Below, in pieces: positions 58,850 to 64,000 of a stretch of DNA of 64,000 nt; within the stretch, counting starts at the first letter, position 1, and each line of letters begins with the position of its first letter. Source of the stretch: Akebia trifoliata (Eukaryota; Streptophyta; Magnoliopsida; Ranunculales; Lardizabalaceae); NCBI GenBank assembly GCA_017979445.1, contig CM030706.1, forward strand, positions 5,373,595-5,437,594, read 5' to 3'. The notes under the pieces were generated by a model, which did no database searches, had not been told where the DNA came from, and saw only the letters and a list, made by a program, of their open reading frames with translations. Both the position numbers and the translations under genes were made by a program.

Positions 58850-60555
58850 ACCATTAATCTCTGAGTTGTGATTTCTGGACTCGAAAATTTTCACTCAATC
58901 TGTACTCGGATGATGTGGTAAGGGTATAGAATCATAGATTTTTTTTCTTTGGGATACTCAAGGAAAAAGTTGAGTGCGATTTTGTTGACGAAGATTGTGT
59001 GGATTTTTTCAGCAGCCCCTCTATCTTAATTTCTTAAGGTGTTTTTTAATTAAATACAAATCCAACTACCCTGATTTTCAATTAAAATAAGGAAATACTT
59101 ATCTTACTAACATAGTAAGCTTTTAGGCCTTACTTGGTGTGGAGGATTTTTTTCAAATACTAACATGTGGTAATTATGAAATGATTATATCGAATATTCA
59201 ACTATTCAACTGAATAGTGAAGATTGGAAGAAGGGAGATCGGGTGTTACAGGAAGAGAATCTTAAATCAAAATTCCTATAAATGAGGATATAATTCGGTA
59301 ACATTGTATCCTTGAAAATAAAAAATTTAACCATATTCACGAGAATAAAGTAATTAGATCCATACCTTCATTGTCATCTTTTATAACTCAATCTATTAAC
59401 ATGATTCTTATTGACCATCTAACATTTAATTTCATTTAAAACTTAAGTATCAACATTTAATTAGAAAAATCTAGAACATACATGCCACTAATTAAGAAAT
59501 GAGTTACTCCACTTGTTTTTAATTGTGATTTGTGCAATAAATTTAACATATTCTGTTAAATACAATATACACATTCAAATTTAAAATCATATAAAAATTC
59601 AAATCATTGGCTCATTATAATTGGTATTTAGTACTAGCTATGTACTCTATATATTCATCTATAATATATTTTAGTATACATCTTCAAGTATTTACTCTCT
59701 TTTTTCCGATTCATTCATTCGTCATATGGTTCTCTTAACATACATACTTTTCGTTTACTTGTAGTTTTTGAAGTACAATTTTCTTAATTTTTTTATAATA
59801 AAAAAAAAAACAAAAAAAACAACAACAAAAAAACGAAGTCTTTTTATATGATTTACATTTTAGGATCCCTTTATCAATTGATCATCCCTTAATCAAAATT
59901 ATGTTATGAAAATCTAGAACATTTGAGCTTATAGTATGGGTTAGATATCTTTCAATCTTTATTGGTTGTCTCTTTACCACTTGTCAATTAGAGGATGATT
60001 CAACTGATTAGTCTTTTATGATCACAATGCACCCCTATTTATTGTCAGTAAGGATTAAATTGTGACTATGTTACAATTTTTATCACTATGTGATCTTATA
60101 TGCATCCTTGGACTGAACTTCCTCAATTATTTCCTTATGGGTTGAGATCAAGTTAAAATGGTTGTTTTTAATTAGTGTGAAACTTGCCATTGATATGTGT
60201 CCTTTGAAAATACTACCTAATTACGAACTTTGGGTTGAAAATGTTGATAGCTCAAGTTCAAAAGTGTGAAAAAACTTATCCCTTGAAAATTTAAATGCAA
60301 AATCATAAAAAAGAGGATGAGGAAAAAAAATGAAGCCCAAAAAGAAAAAAGAATAAAAAAAAATGATACATTAGTGTGAAAGTTGTCATTGGTATGTGTC
60401 AAGAAATGACTGCCTAATAGTAAACTCTGGGTTAAAAAATGATAATACATTAAAATTCAAAATTGTGAAAGCGTAAGGGTTAAAAAAGATTATCCTCCAA
60501 AATTCTTAATGTAAATTCATAAAAAAGGAGATAAGCAAAAGAAAAAGAAACCACA
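58850..60555. other. Intergenic AT-rich region
   Basis: The first ~30 bases continue the copy 3 flank after the hAT-like element. Bases 60180-60470 contain a loosely repeated block (AGTGTGAAA...TTGCCATTGATATGTGTC-like). I see no gene. Confidence 0.5.
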
Positions 60556-60626
60556 CGAGTGGTAGAGCAGTGGTTGAGCAACCTGGTTTTGCTCCCTAAA
60601 GTTGTGAGATTGAGTCTCCTTGCTCG
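60556..60626 (+). repeat. tRNA-like unit 1 of 3
   Basis: A 71-nt unit opening CGAGTGG and closing TTGCTCG (decayed pair of a 7-bp acceptor-like stem), with a central arm ACCTGGTTTTGCTCCCTAA and a T-arm-like GTGAGATTGAGTCTCC. An A-rich linker follows. Probably tRNA-derived, not a functional tRNA. Confidence 0.55.
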
Positions 60627-60648
60627 TGATAAAATAAAAAAGAATCAC

Positions 60649-60719
60649 CTGAGTAGTGGAGTAGTGGTTGGTTGACTTGGGTTTACTCCTCAGAGTCATG
60701 ACATTGAGTTTCGCTACTC
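60649..60719 (+). repeat. tRNA-like unit 2 of 3
   Basis: Second 71-nt unit: CTGAGTAGTGGAGTAGTGG start, anticodon-arm-like ACTTGGGTTTACTCCTCAG, then CATGACATTGAGTTTC and a closing CTACTCA. It starts 93 bp after unit 1. Confidence 0.55.
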
Positions 60720-60755
60720 ACGATTTTACTCTATAAAATAAAAAAAAGAACCACT

Positions 60756-60826
60756 CGACTAGTAAAGCAATGGTTGAGTGGCCTGGGTTTACTCCCCAGG
60801 ATCGTAATATTGATTTTCCCCACTCG
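60756..60826 (+). repeat. tRNA-like unit 3 of 3
   Basis: Third 71-nt unit, with the clearest anticodon-like arm: CTGGG-TTTACTC-CCCAG, a 5-bp stem and a 7-nt loop. The 3' end is CCACTCG. The 5' stem strand is decayed (CGACTAG). It starts 107 bp after unit 2. Confidence 0.58.
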
Positions 60827-62016
60827 CATTTTTACTCGATGCACATGTTTATGGTGGCATGGCGTATCCGCATGCATCAAAAAAACAAAAAGACACCCCA
60901 AAAAAGAAAAAAAAATATGCATCTCCTTTGGACACTAACTAATTTTGATCTTGCATTAGGTTTCATTTAGTTTCCATAGTGATCTATACTGCAAATTGGC
61001 CTAATATCTGAACCCAATCTAGAATAGTTCAGTTCACCATTACACCCAAAGATAGCCGCGATGAATATTTTTCTAACGGATGGTAGTAAAAGTTTGTCTC
61101 AATTATCCATTAACTCTAAAACATTCTCTATTGGCTTCATTATCTCTTTTGCCTCTCTCTAATATTTATTAGTTTGATGGTATGATCAAAACTCATAAAG
61201 GATTATTTGAAATAAAAGTTCACCATTTCTTACATATTGATTTAGATTGGAAGATTAACTTCATTGATAAACAAGAAAGGACCTCAAACATTACAAAATC
61301 TTCATTGAGATCAGGTACTGAGTCTTCTTGGTAGGGTGGTGTGGGCTTCTTCTCTATCTTCATCTCCATCTCTTCAAAGGGTAGTGGTAGTGGTGGGCTT
61401 CTTCTCTATCTTCATCTCTCTAAGTTTCCTCTCTATCTCCATCTCCATATCTTCAAGTTTCCTCTTAGTCATCTTCATTCTTTCAATAATAAAGGATGGA
61501 TCGAAGTGTAATGTTTGCTTCTCCCCCCACCCCCTCAAAAAATCTTATGGTAGTTGGAAGACTTCTTGTTTGCATTTGATATCACTTTGTTTCTTAAATC
61601 TTAATCCGAATAAAGTTAAAGTTAAATATAAAATCCTACTCTCCACTTCTTGTTTGTCTTTGATTCCACTTTCTAAAGTAGAAATTAAAAAAGAACCATG
61701 GTAATATGACACTCTCATCTGATAAACGCCCATCTACGCCCTCATCATAGAACTGTAGATTATTTTCCTTGGGATACACAAGAAAAAATATTTATGTTTC
61801 TAGGTATCCCGAGGCAAATGATCTACGATTTTGTGATAAGGGCATAGGGAGCGTATTTCACAACATAGCGTCATATTATCACGGCTCAATTAGAAAGGAT
61901 CGCACTAGTCTTTCTCAAGATATATACTGAGTGTATCGTTCGAGTCATCTCGTCTACTAGTAGTAAAAATCATTTTTACTCAATTAAAAACTATGTACTA
62001 ATACATATCGAGATTG
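60827..62016. other. Intergenic sequence with small CT-rich duplication
   Basis: Bases 61346-61440 hold two copies of GGGCTTCTTCTCTATCTTCA within ~55 bp, which makes a low-complexity reading frame (61336-61704). Otherwise I see nothing recognisable. Confidence 0.5.
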
Positions 62017-62645
62017 TAGGGGTGTAAATGGGTACCCATTTAACTGTAACTGAGCTTGAACTAGATCTGAAACGAAAACCCTAATTCCGTTTCCTTTTTT
62101 ATTAGAATCGGTGAGAGTCAAGTCTAAAATACAACCGAACCGATAAGAATCAGAATCGTTAGATTTTATCAGATGACTACCTGAAACCAATTTATTTTAT
62201 TATTTTATTATTTTCTTTTATACTATAAATGATTTAAAATATTCTTTTATTCCAAAATTAATGCATGTTATATAAAGTTCTTCAATTTTTCATATAAATT
62301 ATGGATGGGAGTTTAAATTAAGCTCACTCTTCTAAAAATTTATTACTTTTAAAGAAGATAATTTTTTTTTTTTTTTTTTTAAAATCATTAACTTATATCT
62401 TTATAGGATAACAAATTATAATTAAGTTAATAATTTTGTCGATAAAATGTTGATTTTTTTTAAGGAATTGTTTTTATAATAATTTGAAATATATTTTTTC
62501 ATATGATTCTTGAGAACTGGAACTAATGGGTACTTATTTGGAAATTAGAATCGACAAGAATTGAAATATAAAATAATAATAATTATGATTTTGGTTCCAG
62601 CTACCTTGGGAATCGAACTGGAATTGATCCATTAATTGGCACCCC
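62017..62645. mobile_element. Diverged hAT-like element
   Basis: The ends are TAGGGGTGTAAATGGGTACC and AATTGGCACCCC. The interior aligns with 47681-48814 without its nested insertion (e.g. AATGCATGTTATATAAAGTT, TTCTTCAATTTTTCATATA). Target duplication not clear. Confidence 0.65.
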
Positions 62646-64000
62646 AACTTTTACTTATTACATTCCAATTAAAAATAAAGAAAATAAGTAAATGATTGCC
62701 AAAAATTAAATTTGGGACGCCAATAGAAGCTCTCTCCAATGTTTGTTTCTTCTAGATTTCTATTTTTTGGGTTTATGATTTTATATGAGCCTAATCATAC
62801 TCGTAAACAATTGTTGAATTATTTAAATGATGTTATAATGTTTTGCAATGCTTAGATAATAATTTGAGACAAACCTGTGTAATGTTTGAATGGTGCGTTT
62901 TAATCTTTATTTGGAGTGTGATAAATAATTTAAGAAGATGGGGGTGTTATAAGTAAAGGTTGGGATGCCAATAGCAACTCTCATATATATTTTTTTCAAA
63001 TCACCATAGCTTATGTAGAAAATATAAATCTTTTGGATCAACAAAAATTAATTATTTTATTGAAAATATAAAAATCAAAAATTGACTCAATCGAAAGGTG
63101 ATTTAGACATGCCCACCTATGTTTTCTTGAATATTAGAGATACCCCCCCATGTTTTGAAACTGCTGGCATGTCTCCCTTGACTTCAGTATTTTAAATAGA
63201 CTAAGGAAAAAGACTCAAATGCCCTTATCTTTAATCTCTAGTAAAATATTCAGATTTTTCTTCTCCAAAATCAATTATCTTCAAGCTTGTCAACCTCCAA
63301 AATTATTATTTTCATCCATCATTTTCTATCTTGTCTCCTTTTGTAAAACATTTTTTATTTTTCTATTCAAAATTTCATCATTTATACTTCCTTAAAAATT
63401 ATATTTTATCTCAAAATTTGAATGTGGAGGACTTGAAGAAGATACAATCTTAAGATAAATGATACTGGTCAAAAATTTATCTAAAGAGATTGTAGATGAT
63501 TGATTTTTTTGGAGAAGAAATTTTTAGGTTTTTTGTTAGATATTTAAAATGAGGGCATTATTAACTTTTCCCCTTAATCTATTTAAAAGATTAAAATATA
63601 GCGGGGAACATCGAAATCATACATTTTTGTAACTCGTCCAGATCTTTAAAATCTTGGATCTCGGGCAAGTCGATGTGTGACAAAAGACATTGTGTAAACA
63701 CGAAATCCAATGGTTCATATTTATATGTATCTAGAAAACACGTATCTCAGAAATGTATATCTTGAGGTTAAATTTCAATCATTTGATTTTGTGGTTAAGC
63801 AATTGGGATAATGTGTTTTTTCCATGTGTCATTCTTAAGCACTTATAGGGCATTTAGCCTCCACTTAAAAAAATTGTTGGACAATCTAACAAGTTACCAA
63901 AACGCTAAGAGTGTTCAACGTTTTAATTCATTTTTGATAATTTTTTTAAAAATAGATTCTTTTTTGTAAATATTAAAATATTTAACTCTCTTTTAATAAT
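62646..64000. other. Intergenic sequence at the right edge
   Basis: A short direct repeat (GGGACGCCAATAGAAGCTCTC near 62714 and GGGATGCCAATAGCAACTCTC near 62963) is separated by ~250 bp. The remainder is AT-rich without gene features. Confidence 0.5.

Noticed and set aside
60556..60826. Functional tRNA genes
   Set aside because: Acceptor stems and the T-loop (ATTGAGT-like instead of TTCGANT) are degenerate in all three units, so they are called tRNA-like repeats only.
61336..61704. 122-codon Ser/Ile-rich frame
   Set aside because: It rests on a small CT-rich duplication. Hydrophobic low-complexity text only.

Overview
The window is nuclear DNA of a flowering plant. It is AT-rich, its genes have GT-AG introns, and it carries an LRR receptor-like protein, pentatricopeptide (PPR) remnants, DUF627/DUF629 ubiquitin-hydrolase-like genes and plant-type transposons (MULE, hAT, copia). 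I cannot name the species from sequence alone.

The backbone is a minus-strand tandem array of large DUF627-DUF629-UCH proteins. Copy 1 (12133-18032) is degenerate: it has a nonsense codon in exon 5, a frameshift in exon 6, and no exons 7-11. Copy 2 (33679-42262) assembles from 14 exons into an open frame of 1514 codons plus stop. Copy 3 (49512-57575) assembles into 1581 codons, but the acceptor of its exon 7 has changed from CAG to CTG. Bases 1-570 match the 5' flanks of these genes, so a fourth copy should begin about 230 bp beyond the left edge. Each copy carries a plus-strand PPR remnant in intron 2 and a hAT-like element in intron 4. Both insertions therefore predate the amplification. 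Copies 2 and 3 also have an extra chimeric exon built from pieces of exons 4, 5 and 3.

From 1849 to 9691 lies a non-autonomous Mutator-like element of the Pack-MULE type. It has TIRs of about 0.55 kb and a perfect 9-bp target duplication (TTAGTTATT). Inside are fragments of at least six unrelated host genes: a PPR protein (with its intron), a DYRK-type kinase, a vacuolar H+-pyrophosphatase, an Alfin-like PHD protein, a TDBD protein and, in antisense, a tetraspanin. It also holds a copia gag fragment. Both TIRs end inside with a GTAAG splice-donor-like sequence, and the fragments are oriented as if read from the nearer TIR.

Between copies 1 and 2 is a 3.55-kb tandem duplication of an intronless LRR receptor-like protein gene. 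The first copy is intact (21876-24749). The second (25603-28494) keeps its frame but has two nonsense codons. An orphan last exon of a beta-1,3-galactosyltransferase follows.

The remaining sequence is intergenic: hAT-like elements with 8-bp target duplications, a solo LTR at the boundary of one of them, minisatellites, and three tandem 71-nt tRNA-like units near 60.6-60.8 kb.
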